A stretch of 50,808 nt of DNA from Azospirillum brasilense (GCF_008365405.1 NZ_QOKV01000033.1:1-50808), one strand, 5' to 3'; shown: positions 1 through 8,811, counted from the stretch's first letter. Notes: generated by a model from the sequence alone, not told the origin. Program-made: numbers and translations.

Positions 1-46
1 TCAGGTCCGTAGAATACCGCTTCGTCTTCTTCTCGATCCTGGCCAT
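1..46 (-). CDS. IS5-type transposase, N-terminal fragment (runs off left edge)
   Basis: Reading leftward from an ATG at 46, the first 15 residues are MARIEKKTKRYSTDL, which resembles the opening of IS5-family transposases (basic stretch followed by RYP-S/T-DLTDEEW). Only the N-terminus lies in the window, so neither the DDE motif nor the far terminal repeat can be seen. It diverges from the histidine kinase that starts about 50 bases away, so an IS end probably sits within that gene's upstream region. The call rests on a short match and could be wrong. Confidence 0.5.
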   Translation of the reverse strand, partial: MARIEKKTKRYSTDL

Positions 47-92
47 TCGGCTGCGCGTCGCTTCGGTCCACATCCGAAGCTTGAATCACATC

Positions 93-1763
93 ATGCCGTT
101 GCCGCCAACCCTTTTCAAACGGGCTCTCAGCGTCGTGGTCACGGCCTTGGCAGCCATGGCTGCCATCGCTGTCAGCTTGGTCGCATGGAATCTGACAACA
201 CAGCGACGGTTTGCCGCCGCCGAGATGGCGATCACGGTCCGCGCCATCGCGGCGGCTCTCGATCAGCAACTGCTCGTCACCACCTCCGCCCTGGAGGCGC
301 TTGCCGCGACGATGGTCGTCGATGGCGATCCGCAACGGCTTTATCGCGTCGCTCAGGCGGTCAAGGACAAGCATTCTCACTGGTCGCACGTAACGCTTCG
401 CGATGCCGGTGGAAGCGTGGTGTTCAGCACCAAAGTTCCGTACGGAACGACCGTGCCGACGGTTGCCGACATCAATCCCAAGCTGGGCGAGGCGATGACC
501 ACCGGACAGCCGCAGGTTTCCGGCCTGTTGTTCGGCCCCATCGCCAACGAGCATGTCGGTGCAGTCCTGGTGCCCGTTCAGGCAAAGGATGGCAAGCGTT
601 ACGCACTCATTGCGGCGGTGACGACCTCGAAATGGGAGACCCTCCTTCGAGAGCAGCCAATCCCCGACGGCTGGGTGGCTGGGATCATCGACCGAAACGG
701 GGTCGTCGTCGCGCGAACGCGCGCTGCCGAACAGTTTGTCGGCAAACCAGCCCCTGGGTGGGTTCAAATGGCGATCCAGACGGCTCCGACCGGGCAGGCG
801 ACCGGCCCCGCTTTGGAGGGAGAGCCGTTGTCGCTCGTGTTCTCGCGTTCAAAAGTGTCGGGATGGACAGTCGCGTTCGCCGCGCCGGCCTCCGTGTTCG
901 AGGAGCCTCTGCGCCGATCGCTGTGGTCGGCGGCCGCCGTCAGTATCCTAGCGCTCGGCTGCGCCTCCCTCCTGGTGCTGCGCTACGCCCGTCGGCTGTC
1001 CAAGTCGGTGAGCGGGTTGGCGCAAGTCGCGGAAGCGATGCAGACACCCGGAGCGGCGTTGCCGCCGCCGCCGCCGACCAACCTGGAGGAATTGGCCTCG
1101 GTCTACGACACGATGCGGAACACCAGCGACCTCCTGCGCCGGGCGGAAGACCAGCGGATCATGTCGATGCGCGAACTTCAGCACCGGGTCAAGAACGACC
1201 TCCAGGCGATCTTGAGCCTGCTTGCGTTGGAAAGCGGCCAAGCCAAGAGCGAAGAAACCATCCGCATCCTGGATCAACTCCAGGGGCGGGTCGAGGCGCT
1301 TCGCCTCGTCCATGCGCGCCTGTATGAGGCCAGCCAGGTCGGCGTCGTGGAACTGGGAGAGTATCTTCTGGAACTGTGCGCCAACGCCATAGCCCTTCAT
1401 GGACGCGGCCTTGCCGGTGGAATCGCGCTGCGAACCAGCGTCGACCATGCGTATGTCGACCACAACACCGCCGTCTCACTCGGGCTGATCGCCAACGAGT
1501 TCATCACCAACAGCGCCAAGCATGCGTTCCCACAGGGAGGCGGGACGATCACCCTCGCCTTGCTCGTGACAAAGCCCGGGGAGATCCATCTGATGCTGTC
1601 CGATAATGGCGTTGGCCTGCCGCCGGAGCGGGTGCGATCCTCCGGCCTCGAATTGATCAGCATGCTGGCCGAGCAGGTTGGCGCGGAGTCGACATGGACA
1701 ACGTCGCCGCAAACCAGTTTGCGGCTGACCCTTCACACCGGAGACGCAGGACACACCAATTGA
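93..1763 (+). CDS. Membrane sensor histidine kinase, HWE/HisKA_2 type
   Basis: A 556-residue inner-membrane sensor kinase. An N-terminal membrane segment (about residues 10-32) is followed by a periplasmic Cache-like sensor region of about 240 residues, a second membrane segment near 280-300 and a short HAMP-like linker. The phosphoacceptor box is of the HisKA_2 type (RELQHRVKNDLQ, His364), followed by an HATPase domain with an N-box (NEFITNSAKH) and a G-box (DNGVGLP). No receiver domain is attached and no response regulator is adjacent, so the partner is elsewhere. I chose ATG 93; an in-frame TTG at 81 would add four residues. The ligand cannot be inferred. The upstream region appears to be shared with an IS5-type insertion. 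Confidence 0.85.
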   Translation: MPLPPTLFKRALSVVVTALAAMAAIAVSLVAWNLTTQRRFAAAEMAITVRAIAAALDQQLLVTTSALEALAATMVVDGDPQRLYRVAQAVKDKHSHWSHVTLRDAGGSVVFSTKVPYGTTVPTVADINPKLGEAMTTGQPQVSGLLFGPIANEHVGAVLVPVQAKDGKRYALIAAVTTSKWETLLREQPIPDGWVAGIIDRNGVVVARTRAAEQFVGKPAPGWVQMAIQTAPTGQATGPALEGEPLSLVFSRSKVSGWTVAFAAPASVFEEPLRRSLWSAAAVSILALGCASLLVLRYARRLSKSVSGLAQVAEAMQTPGAALPPPPPTNLEELASVYDTMRNTSDLLRRAEDQRIMSMRELQHRVKNDLQAILSLLALESGQAKSEETIRILDQLQGRVEALRLVHARLYEASQVGVVELGEYLLELCANAIALHGRGLAGGIALRTSVDHAYVDHNTAVSLGLIANEFITNSAKHAFPQGGGTITLALLVTKPGEIHLMLSDNGVGLPPERVRSSGLELISMLAEQVGAESTWTTSPQTSLRLTLHTGDAGHTN

Positions 1764-1775
1764 AGTCGTGGCTTG

Positions 1776-1789
1776 CTAACCTGGGTTAA
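1776..1789. promoter_or_regulatory. FNR/FixK-like dyad (CTAAC-CTGG-GTTAA)
   Basis: A near-perfect inverted repeat with 5-bp arms around CTGG, 61 bases before the small gene at 1851. It deviates from the FNR consensus TTGAT-N4-ATCAA at the third and fifth arm positions, but shares its centre and geometry with sites at 2324 and 11478. It is the weakest of the three as an FNR match. Confidence 0.4.
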
Positions 1790-1850
1790 GGTCCGCGCTG
1801 CTCGATCCGGCCAGACTGGTGTCACACCCGCGACCAGGGAGGCCATCATA

Positions 1851-2156
1851 ATGATCACGATCGAAGACTGCATCGGGCTGAGTGGGCTGACCCGCGAGGA
1901 GATCGACGCCATCGCCGAGCATGAGCATTTGCCGGAGATCGTCGCCGCCGAACTCGGCTCCTACCTCGACCAAACCCCGGAGGGGCAACGCACCATCCGC
2001 CGCATGATCGAGGATGACATTGCCCATGCGGTGGCCTGCCGGGACATGAAGCGCACCGGTGTCCTGAAGATCGTTCTGGCGCATTACGTCCGCCATCACG
2101 AGAACGAGGAAGCGGTGCGCAAGGGAGAGGGCGATGGTCACCACACAATCGCCTGA
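1851..2156 (+). CDS. Conserved hypothetical protein, small helical, cytosolic
   Basis: A 101-residue acidic N-terminal and basic C-terminal protein without signal peptide or membrane segment. The composition suggests three or four amphipathic helices (TREEIDAIAEHEHL, then EGQRTIRRMIEDDIAHA, then TGVLKIVLAHYVRHHENEE). The start at ATG 1851 is set by a GGGAGG ribosome-binding site ending about 9 bases upstream; the open frame extends further upstream without a better start. An FNR-like dyad lies 61 bases before it and the universal stress protein operon follows, so a role in the same low-oxygen or stress response is plausible. I do not recognise a named domain; no function is assigned. Confidence 0.65.
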   Translation: MITIEDCIGLSGLTREEIDAIAEHEHLPEIVAAELGSYLDQTPEGQRTIRRMIEDDIAHAVACRDMKRTGVLKIVLAHYVRHHENEEAVRKGEGDGHHTIA

Positions 2157-2236
2157 CAGGGACGACTTGCGGGCCGCCACCCCGGCCTGCGCCCGCCGAA
2201 GCCCCGCCTACAGCTTTCTATCTGCCGATCCGCGGC

Positions 2237-2263
2237 GAGTTGGCGGGGAGTTGGCGGGGAGTT
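2237..2263. repeat. 11-bp tandem direct repeat, 2.5 copies
   Basis: GAGTTGGCGGG occurs twice in direct succession, followed by a partial third copy (GAGTT) that runs into AACT. It lies in the 266-bp gap before the universal stress protein operon, about 60 bases upstream of the FNR-like box. Function unknown; it may be slippage-generated. Confidence 0.6.
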
Positions 2264-2323
2264 AACTGACCACCTCGTGCACGCTTGGCGGAGCCGGTTC
2301 CCGGTGTCTGCGCCGCTCCGGTC

Positions 2324-2337
2324 TTTATCCAGGTTAA
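2324..2337. promoter_or_regulatory. FNR/FixK-like dyad (TTTAT-CCAG-GTTAA)
   Basis: A 14-bp dyad with the CCAG centre often seen in FNR/Anr boxes, centred about 92 bases before the first universal stress gene. That is a plausible class II activator position if the transcript starts near 2370. Related sites lie at 1776 and 11478. Confidence 0.5.
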
Positions 2338-2422
2338 TGTCGCGATCCTCATACGAGCCAATGCTGTCTCGCCATGCTCGTCGGGCGAAAACGCCCCATC
2401 ACACGACCAAGGAGACGCGGCC

Positions 2423-3265
2423 ATGTCCTACCGGGAAATTCTCGTCCAGTTCGATGATTGCCCGGCCGGCGCGGCACGGGTCGAAGCGGCCATGCTCCTG
2501 GCGGAGCAGCACACGGCGCATCTGACCGGCCTCGTGCTCGACATTCAGCCGCGCATTCCCATGTCCATCGACGGTGGCGTTCCGCAGTTCGTGACCGATG
2601 CGCTGAACCGGTCCGCGGCGGAGGAGACGGAGCGCACGGTTGCCAGGATGGACGCCTTGCTCGACCAGCAGCGGTGCGTGGCGGAACGGCGGATCTGCAA
2701 GTGCGATGACACGGCGATCGACAGGGCCCTGGCCCTGAACGCCCGCTACGCGGACCTTCTCGTCCTTGGTCAGGCGTTGCCCGGCCATTCGGCGCTCGTC
2801 GGCCGGTTGGAGATCGAAACGGTGGTGATGTCCTGCGGGCGGCCGGTGCTGCTGGTTCCCCAAGCCGGCCTCCGTCCCACCATCGGGAAACGGATCGTGG
2901 TGGCCTGGGACGCGGGCCGCGCGGCGGCGCGCGCGGTCGCCGACGCCATGCCCATGCTGGAGAAGGCGACATCGGTCACGGTGCTGGTGGTCGATGCGGC
3001 ATCCACGCCAAGCGGTCACGGCGCGTTGCCGGGGGCGGACATCGGCACCCTGTTGGCCCGCCACGGCGTGACGGTGGAGGTGGCCTCCCTGTCGTCGGAG
3101 GGCAGCGACGTGGCGGATGTGGCGTTGAACTGGATGTTCGACCACGATGCGGATCTGCTGGTCATGGGTGCCTATGGCCACTCCCGCGCCCGTGAATGGG
3201 TGCTCGGCGGCGCGACGCGCTCGATCCTCGACCGTATGACCGTCCCGGTGCTGATGTCCCACTGA
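2423..3265 (+). CDS. Universal stress protein, tandem UspA domains
   Basis: A 280-residue cytosolic protein with two UspA folds. The first (about 4-140) opens with YREILVQFDD. The second (about 155-280) opens with KRIVVAWDAG and carries the ATP-binding signature region (MGAYGHSRAREWVLGGATRS) before a typical IPVLMSH-like end. The ATP signature appears only in the second half; the first half has a degenerate ADLLVLGQALPG segment. Start ATG 2423 follows AAGGAGACG; the open frame begins at 2285 but that portion lacks homology. It is first gene of a five-gene rightward set behind an FNR-like box. Tandem Usp proteins bind nucleotide and support survival under oxygen or energy limitation. Confidence 0.9.
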   Translation: MSYREILVQFDDCPAGAARVEAAMLLAEQHTAHLTGLVLDIQPRIPMSIDGGVPQFVTDALNRSAAEETERTVARMDALLDQQRCVAERRICKCDDTAIDRALALNARYADLLVLGQALPGHSALVGRLEIETVVMSCGRPVLLVPQAGLRPTIGKRIVVAWDAGRAAARAVADAMPMLEKATSVTVLVVDAASTPSGHGALPGADIGTLLARHGVTVEVASLSSEGSDVADVALNWMFDHDADLLVMGAYGHSRAREWVLGGATRSILDRMTVPVLMSH

Positions 3266-3312
3266 CGCATCGGCGCCGGGCATACCGATGCGAGCAAGAC
3301 CGGGAGGTCATC

Positions 3313-4122
3313 ATGGACATCAAGACGATCCTCGTGCCGTTCGCCCGGGATCTGCACACGAGCGCCGGCCTTTCGACGGCCATCGCGGTGGCGCGCCTGA
3401 TGGGCGCGCGCCTCATCGGCCTCCATTGCCCGGCCGAGACCGCTCTGCCCTGGTACGTCGCGGCGCCGGTCGCCATCCCACCGGTGCCCGGCCGACCCTC
3501 GGCCGAAGCGGAACAGAGCTTCATCGACCGGTGCAGCGCCGCCTGCCTGACATGCGACTGGATCGCCGATCACGGTTTCCTGCCTGAGCGGCTGGCCTTC
3601 CACAGCCGTTACGCCGACCTGATCGTCGCCGGCCGCGGTGACGGAGACCCGCAAGGCGGGGGCGGACTGTCGCCACGCGCGCTCGGCCAACTTGTGCTGA
3701 GCGCCAGCGCGCCGCTGCTGATCGTTCCGCCGGGGGCGGAGGAGACGTTCCGGCCGCAACGCGTGCTTGTCGCGTGGAACGAGCGCCGCGAGGCCGGCCG
3801 CGCCTTGCACGGCGCGCTGCCGTTCCTGCGTCACGCCAAGGAAACCATCCTGCTCTCCGTGCACCCGCCAGGGTTCGACGACGAGCCCGACCGTCGCGCC
3901 TTGGCCTATCTGGAGGCGCACCGCATCCACGCGGACGCGCGGATCAATTTCGCCGCCGAGTTCGAAGCGCCCGGAGCGATTCTCGCCCAGGCCCGCGCGG
4001 TGGCGGCGGATCTCCTCGTCATGGGGGCTTACGGCCACGCCCGCGTGTTCGAACAAGCGTTGGGGGGCGCCACCCACCATGTGCTGGAAAACGCCGATCG
4101 GCCGGTGCTGATGGTGCATTGA
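3313..4122 (+). CDS. Universal stress protein, tandem UspA domains (second copy)
   Basis: A 269-residue paralogue of the gene before it, 47 bases downstream. The first domain (MDIKTILVPFARD to LLIVPPGAEE) is followed by a second beginning QRVLVAWNERREAGRALHGALP and ending with the same ATP-loop pattern (MGAYGHARVFEQALGGATHH) and PVLMVH. Start ATG 3313 is preceded by GGGAGGT. The two paralogues are clearly diverged, so this is an old duplication rather than a recent tandem copy. It probably shares a transcript with its neighbour and is co-regulated by the box at 2324. Confidence 0.9.
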   Translation: MDIKTILVPFARDLHTSAGLSTAIAVARLMGARLIGLHCPAETALPWYVAAPVAIPPVPGRPSAEAEQSFIDRCSAACLTCDWIADHGFLPERLAFHSRYADLIVAGRGDGDPQGGGGLSPRALGQLVLSASAPLLIVPPGAEETFRPQRVLVAWNERREAGRALHGALPFLRHAKETILLSVHPPGFDDEPDRRALAYLEAHRIHADARINFAAEFEAPGAILAQARAVAADLLVMGAYGHARVFEQALGGATHHVLENADRPVLMVH

Positions 4123-4125
4123 GCC

Positions 4126-5190
4126 GTGGCGGACCCGCACACCATCGCCGCTCCACAGGAGACGAGGGAAGCCTGCATCCCGCTGGATGCGAAGATCGCC
4201 TTTCTGCGCAGGCCCGACGCCTATCCGGATCGTCCAAGCCGGGTCGAGACCATCGAAACACATCTGTCGTGGGTCTTCCTGACCGAGCGGCATGCCTACA
4301 AGCTGAAGAAGCCGGCGCGTCTGCCCTGTGTGGATTTCACGTCTCTCACCGCCCGGCGAAGCAATTGCTTGACGGAGACGCGGCTGAACCGCCGCTTGGC
4401 GCCCGGTGTCTACCTCGGCGTGGTCGGTCTGCTCGCCCGTCCGGACGGCTCGTTCCGTCTCGGGGGACGCCCCGGTCCGCGGGACTTGGTGGCCGACTGG
4501 CTGGTGTGGATGGTGCGACTGCCGCAGGAGCGGCGCTTGGACGAACGCATCAGGGCCGGCGCTCTGGCACCGGCCGACATCGAGCGGCTCGGCCTCGTCT
4601 TGACGGAGTTCTACCGCGGCGGCTTGGCGGAACCGATGTCGCCAGCCGACTATCAGCGGCGTTTCGAGGCGGACATCAGCCGCAATCTCGACGTGACGCT
4701 TCCCCGGGTGACCGGTCCGCTGGCCGAACGAGCCCGCGCCGCCGCCGAAACGCAGGTCGCTTTTCTGACGGAACACGGCCGATTGCTTGGGGCGCGGGCG
4801 GCGGAGGGGCGGATCATCGAGGGGCACGGCGACCTGCGGCCCGAGCATGTCTTCCTCGACGGCACGCCCCGAATCATCGACTGCTTGGAGTTCAGCCGCG
4901 ACCTGCGGTTGCTCGACCCGGTCGACGAACTGGCCTATCTGGCTCTCGAATGCGAGCGGCTTGGCGCCCGACGGGTCGGCGACGCCATTCTCGACCTCTA
5001 CCGCGCCTGGAGCGGCGACGCAGCCGATCGGCGGCTGATCGCCTTCTACCGCAGTTTCCGCGCCAGCCTGCGGGCGCGCCTCGCCGCCGAGCGGCTGGAC
5101 GAGGCGGCGGGCGAGCGGCGCGGCGACTGGCTCGCCCGCATCGACGCCTATCTGCGCTTGGCCACCGCGCGCCCCTTCGGTCAAGGATAG
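4126..5190 (+). CDS. APH-like kinase domain protein (COG2187 type)
   Basis: A 354-residue cytosolic protein whose GTG start lies 3 bases after the preceding stop, so translation is coupled. The central and C-terminal part has the phosphotransferase catalytic loop EGHGDLRPEHVFL (near residues 228-240) followed by the metal-binding region IIDCLEFSRDLRLLDPVDELAYL, as in aminoglycoside-phosphotransferase-fold kinases. The N-terminal YPDRPSRVETIETHLSWVF and VFLTERHAYKLKKP segments match the COG2187 group, which is often fused to a P-loop kinase (COG0645); that second domain is absent here. The substrate is unknown; antibiotic resistance is not implied. It belongs to the stress operon starting at 2423. 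Confidence 0.75.
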   Translation: MADPHTIAAPQETREACIPLDAKIAFLRRPDAYPDRPSRVETIETHLSWVFLTERHAYKLKKPARLPCVDFTSLTARRSNCLTETRLNRRLAPGVYLGVVGLLARPDGSFRLGGRPGPRDLVADWLVWMVRLPQERRLDERIRAGALAPADIERLGLVLTEFYRGGLAEPMSPADYQRRFEADISRNLDVTLPRVTGPLAERARAAAETQVAFLTEHGRLLGARAAEGRIIEGHGDLRPEHVFLDGTPRIIDCLEFSRDLRLLDPVDELAYLALECERLGARRVGDAILDLYRAWSGDAADRRLIAFYRSFRASLRARLAAERLDEAAGERRGDWLARIDAYLRLATARPFGQG

Positions 5191-5202
5191 GAGCTTCCGA
5201 CA

Positions 5203-5751
5203 ATGGAGCGTAGATCCCTATGGCGCACGCTCGCACTGCTGATCGCCACGACCGGCTTTGCTCCGGAACTGGCCTACGGCAAGGACCGGGTGGTGGGCTG
5301 GAGACTGGAAAGCGATGGCGCGGGCTACTGCCTGCTCCTTTCGGAATACCGGATCGATGGGCGCCCGGAGATCGATGCCGCCATCGCAATGACGGTCACC
5401 GGCGATTTCAGGACGTTCCGGCTGCATGTCTTCCGCGCGGACTTCGACCTGTCCATCGGCGCCGTCTATGACGTCGTCGTCAGCATCGACCGGCGCTGGA
5501 CCGGGCAAGGCATCGTCGAGGTGCCGGTGCCGGACATCTTCAACCTGGGCCTGCCGTTGACGCGCGACCTGCTCGATGCCCTGATGCGCGGATCGAGCCT
5601 GTCCGTCCACGGACGGCGCAGCACGGTGTCCATCATGCTGAGCGGGACGAGCAAAGCCATTCCAGCCTTGCTCGACTGCGTGGCGGGACGGCCGGGACGG
5701 CCGGGCATCAACCCCTTCGACGCGGAGACCGGAGCGGGCGACATGATGTGA
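5203..5751 (+). CDS. Hypothetical exported protein
   Basis: A 182-residue protein with an N-terminal signal-like segment (basic MERRSLWR, hydrophobic TLALLIATTGFA, then a probable cut near AYG-K) and no further membrane spans. The mature part contains two cysteines (near residues 44 and 159) that could form a disulphide, and a final GTSKAIPALLDC segment resembling the end of periplasmic IalB/DUF1176-like domains, where the last cysteine closes the fold. That similarity is weak. It sits 12 bases after the APH-like kinase and 61 before the acyl-CoA ligase, within the same rightward set. No function is assigned. Confidence 0.6.
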   Translation: MERRSLWRTLALLIATTGFAPELAYGKDRVVGWRLESDGAGYCLLLSEYRIDGRPEIDAAIAMTVTGDFRTFRLHVFRADFDLSIGAVYDVVVSIDRRWTGQGIVEVPVPDIFNLGLPLTRDLLDALMRGSSLSVHGRRSTVSIMLSGTSKAIPALLDCVAGRPGRPGINPFDAETGAGDMM

Positions 5752-5812
5752 CGGCCGCCGAAACGCACCCACACCGGGTTCCCGATGGTTCCCATCAACG
5801 CAGGGGCACGCC

Positions 5813-7540
5813 ATGGACAGCGCGACAACGCCGCCGACAAACGGACGTCAGCCCTGGGAAGCGTCCTATCCGGCCGGGCTCGACTGGCGCACCCCCATCC
5901 CGGAGCGGCCGCTGCACCGGCTGGTGGAGGAGGCCTGCGCCGCCTTTCCCAACACCGTCTGCCTCGACTTCTATGGACGACGGATCACCTACCGACAGAC
6001 CAGCGGCCTGATCGATCGCGCCGCGCGCGGGCTTCAGGAGCTGGGCGTCGGAAAGGGAGGCAAGGTCGCCCTTCTGCTGCCGAACTGTCCCTATTCGGTG
6101 ATCGCGTTCCACGCCATCCTGAAGGCCGGTGGCGTTGTCGTGAACCTCAACCCGCTCGCCTCCATCGCCGAGTTGGCCGATCAGATCGAGCATTCCGGGA
6201 CCGAGGTTCTGATCACGCTGGACCTCGTCCCGTTCCACGCCAAGCTCGACGCGCTGGGGTGGCCGGGCCGGCTTCGAACGGTCGTCGTGGCGCGCATGGC
6301 CGACGCCCTGCCATTTCCAAGGAACTGGGCCTATCGGCTGCTCAAACGCCGGGACGTGGCCGACATCCCCAGGGACGAGCGGCATGTGTGCTTCCGCCGT
6401 TTGCTCGCCGACCATGGCGCGCCTCGCCCGGTGGCGGTGCAGCCCCGCGCCGACCCCGCGGTGCTGCAATACACCGGCGGCACCACCGGCGTTCCCAAGG
6501 GCACCGTCCTGACCCATGCGGGCCTGTACGCCAACACCATCCAGTGCCGCCGTTGGTTCACCGGCGCCGAGCCGGGCCGTGAACGGGTGCTGGCGGTGCT
6601 GCCCTTCTTCCACGTGTTCGGCATGACCGGCGTGATGAACTTCGCCCTGGCGCTGGGGGCGGAGCTGATCCTGCTGCCGCGGGTGGACGTGCGCGAGATC
6701 CTGGAGACCATACAGCGCAAACGCCCGACCATCTTCAGCGGCGTGCCGCGCCTGTTCCAGGCCATTGCCGCCTTTCCCCATCTGAACCGCTACGATCTGT
6801 CGTCGCTGCGCCTGTGCGTGTCGGGAGGCGACAGCCTGCCGCCGCTGCTGCTGGAGCGCTTCCAGCAACTCACCGGGGCCTATCTGGCCGAAGGCTACGG
6901 CCTGACCGAAGCCTCGCCGGTGGTGACCTGCAACCCGTTCAGCGGCCTGAACAAGCCGGGCTCGGCGGGCCTGCCGCTGCCGGGCACCCTGGTCGAGATC
7001 GTCGCGCTGGACGACCGCCGCACGCTGCTGTCCCAAGGCCGCATCGGCGAGGTGTGCGTGAGCGGACCGCAACTGATGGCCGGCTATTGGCAGGACGCGC
7101 CGGCGACGGCGCAGGCGATGGACGGCGGCCATCTGCACACGGGGGACATCGGCTTTCTCGACGGCGACGGTTACCTGCACATCGTGGACCGTCTGAAGGA
7201 CCTGATCGTCACCGGTGGGCAGCACGTCTACCCGCGCACCGTCGAAGCGGTCATCAAGCAGCATCCGCAGGTCGCCGACGCCGCGGCGGTGGGCGAGCCC
7301 GACCCGGTGCGCGGGCAGGCGATCCGGGCCTTCGTCGTGCCGCAGCCCGGGTCCGCGCTGTCCGAAGCGGAGTTGCGCGCCTTCCTCGCCCCTCGCCTGT
7401 CACGCTTCGAACAACCGCAGCGGATCGAGTTCCGCACGGCCTTGCCGACCTCGACGATCGGCAAGATTCTGAAACGCGACCTCATCCCCGAACGGCCGGG
7501 GGGCGACGACCGGGAGGTCAATCGGCCAGCAGATCGCTGA
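5813..7540 (+). CDS. AMP-forming acyl-CoA ligase (FadD-like)
   Basis: A 575-residue ANL-superfamily enzyme that activates a carboxylic acid as an acyl-AMP and then a CoA thioester. Visible motifs are the P-loop YTGGTTGVPKGTVLTH (about 222-237), the GYGLTEASP adenylate motif, the hinge HTGDIGFLDGDGYLHIVDRLKDL and the C-terminal catalytic lysine in GKILKRDL. Length and motif spacing fit long-chain fatty acid ligases, but an aryl or medium-chain substrate is possible. It is last in the rightward stress operon, and its final 23 bases overlap the end of the convergent PRPP synthetase gene. Some low-oxygen regulons pair such ligases with Usp proteins; the substrate remains open. Confidence 0.88.
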   Translation: MDSATTPPTNGRQPWEASYPAGLDWRTPIPERPLHRLVEEACAAFPNTVCLDFYGRRITYRQTSGLIDRAARGLQELGVGKGGKVALLLPNCPYSVIAFHAILKAGGVVVNLNPLASIAELADQIEHSGTEVLITLDLVPFHAKLDALGWPGRLRTVVVARMADALPFPRNWAYRLLKRRDVADIPRDERHVCFRRLLADHGAPRPVAVQPRADPAVLQYTGGTTGVPKGTVLTHAGLYANTIQCRRWFTGAEPGRERVLAVLPFFHVFGMTGVMNFALALGAELILLPRVDVREILETIQRKRPTIFSGVPRLFQAIAAFPHLNRYDLSSLRLCVSGGDSLPPLLLERFQQLTGAYLAEGYGLTEASPVVTCNPFSGLNKPGSAGLPLPGTLVEIVALDDRRTLLSQGRIGEVCVSGPQLMAGYWQDAPATAQAMDGGHLHTGDIGFLDGDGYLHIVDRLKDLIVTGGQHVYPRTVEAVIKQHPQVADAAAVGEPDPVRGQAIRAFVVPQPGSALSEAELRAFLAPRLSRFEQPQRIEFRTALPTSTIGKILKRDLIPERPGGDDREVNRPADR

Positions 7541-8504
7541 CCGACCCGCCACCGTGAATGCGGGCGATGGCCTCCGCAAGCAGCGGGGCCGTGGCCAGCA
7601 CCGTCACGCGGCGGGACACCAGCTTCTCCGGCAGGCGGAACGGCGGCAGCGTGTCGGTGACGACGACATGGTCGAACAGCGGCGAGGCGACGACCGTCGG
7701 GGCGCCGCCGACGAACAGCCCGTGCGTGGCGAGGGCGAAGACCGGGCCACCGCCCGCCGCGCGGCAGGCCGAGGCGGCGCGCATCATCGTGGTGCCGGTG
7801 CTGATCAGGTCGTCGAGGATCGCCACCGTCCGCCCCTGGACGTTGCCGACCAGCGTTCCGCCCCGCACCACGCCGCCGCTGCGTGTCTTTTCCATGAAGG
7901 CGAGCCCGACGTCGCGGCCCAAGGCGTGCTCCAGGGACTCCCGGAGCCGTTCGGCCCGCTTCACCCCGCCGACGTCCGGAGACACCACGGACAGGCCGCC
8001 ATGGCCGACCAGCGGTGCCAGATGCGCCGCGAACAGCTTGCGCGCCTCCAGATGCTCCGTCCGGCATCGGAAGGCGTTCTCGAACGCCGCCTCGTTGTGG
8101 ACATCGACCGCGATCACCCGGTCCACGCCGACCGCCTCCATCATGCCGGCCAGATAGCGCAGGGTCACGGGATCGCGCGGCTTGGTCCGCCGGTCCTTGC
8201 GCGCGTAGGCCAGATAGGGCGCAACGACGGTCACGCGCGCGGCGGACGCGTCCTTCACCGCGCCGACGAAGAACAGCAGCCGGCACAGCTTGTCGTGCAC
8301 GCTGCGCTCCGCATCGCCTTGCAGGGACTGCACCACATAGACGTCCCTGTTGCGCACCCCCACCAGCGGGCGGACTTTGAGTTCCCCGTCCTCGAAGCCC
8401 CGCTCCTCGTGAAGGCTCACCGGCACCTCCAGATGCTGGGCGATCCGCTCCCCATGGCCCCAGTCCGGGTCCAGATCGAACAGCAGGATGCCATCGTTTC
8501 CCAT
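7518..8504 (-). CDS. prs: Ribose-phosphate pyrophosphokinase (PRPP synthetase)
   Basis: A 328-residue enzyme making phosphoribosyl pyrophosphate from ribose 5-phosphate and ATP. The flexible-loop region (YLAYARKDRRTKPRDPVT), the ribose-phosphate site and the PRPP-binding loop (VAILDDLISTGTTMM) are all present. The N-terminus (ILLFDLDPDWGHGERIAQHL) is divergent from housekeeping Prs (which has LFSGNANP-type starts), so this is probably an accessory copy. Start ATG 8504 follows AAGGAGG. It is the last gene of the leftward hsp20-pncB set; a dedicated PRPP source beside nicotinate phosphoribosyltransferase fits NAD salvage. The gene ends inside the convergent ligase gene. Confidence 0.88.
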   Translation of the reverse strand: MGNDGILLFDLDPDWGHGERIAQHLEVPVSLHEERGFEDGELKVRPLVGVRNRDVYVVQSLQGDAERSVHDKLCRLLFFVGAVKDASAARVTVVAPYLAYARKDRRTKPRDPVTLRYLAGMMEAVGVDRVIAVDVHNEAAFENAFRCRTEHLEARKLFAAHLAPLVGHGGLSVVSPDVGGVKRAERLRESLEHALGRDVGLAFMEKTRSGGVVRGGTLVGNVQGRTVAILDDLISTGTTMMRAASACRAAGGGPVFALATHGLFVGGAPTVVASPLFDHVVVTDTLPPFRLPEKLVSRRVTVLATAPLLAEAIARIHGGGSVSDLLAD

Positions 8505-8530
8505 GGAAGCCTCCTTGGGTCGGACACCAC

Positions 8531-8764
8531 TCATGGCCGGTTGGCGGGGCGCGCCGCAACCCGTCTCAGGCTGCCGTCCAGACGCTGGGCGTACACGTCC
8601 ACATGGTGCCCGAGATCGCACACCCGCTCCGCGTCACCGAGCGCCGCCTTGAGAGCATGACGCCGGGACGGAAAGAAGCCGGCGCAATCGCCGCCCTGCA
8701 TGCGCACGGTCCACGCTTCTCGCTGCCGTTCCACGATGTATTCCAGATGCAGATAGGAATCCAT
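8531..8764 (-). CDS. Small DUF2188-like protein
   Basis: A 77-residue protein (MDSYLHLEYIVERQREAWTV...) 26 bases upstream of prs in the same direction, preceded by GGTGGAG. The pattern of an aromatic strand (EAWTVRMQGG), a helix with spaced alanines (SRRHALKAALGDAERV) and a final strand HVDVYAQRLDG matches the small DUF2188 fold, which resembles a strand-helix-strand unit and is usually uncharacterised. No catalytic residues are evident. Its location between pncB and prs suggests a regulatory or structural accessory role in that operon; this is inference. Confidence 0.65.
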   Translation of the reverse strand: MDSYLHLEYIVERQREAWTVRMQGGDCAGFFPSRRHALKAALGDAERVCDLGHHVDVYAQRLDGSLRRVAARPANRP

Positions 8765-8811
8765 GACTCCACCCATCCATTCCGCCCCGACCGCCCGGTC
8801 GAGGCTCTGCT

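Noticed and set aside
3172..5184. A 670-codon leftward open frame antisense to the Usp and APH-like genes
   Set aside because: It is a GC-skew shadow: the sense strand encodes clear domains, and the antisense translation has no recognisable fold and is rich in Arg, Gly and Gln.
5795..7264. A 489-codon leftward open frame antisense to the acyl-CoA ligase
   Set aside because: The sense strand carries all ANL motifs; the antisense frame has no ribosome-binding site or domain.
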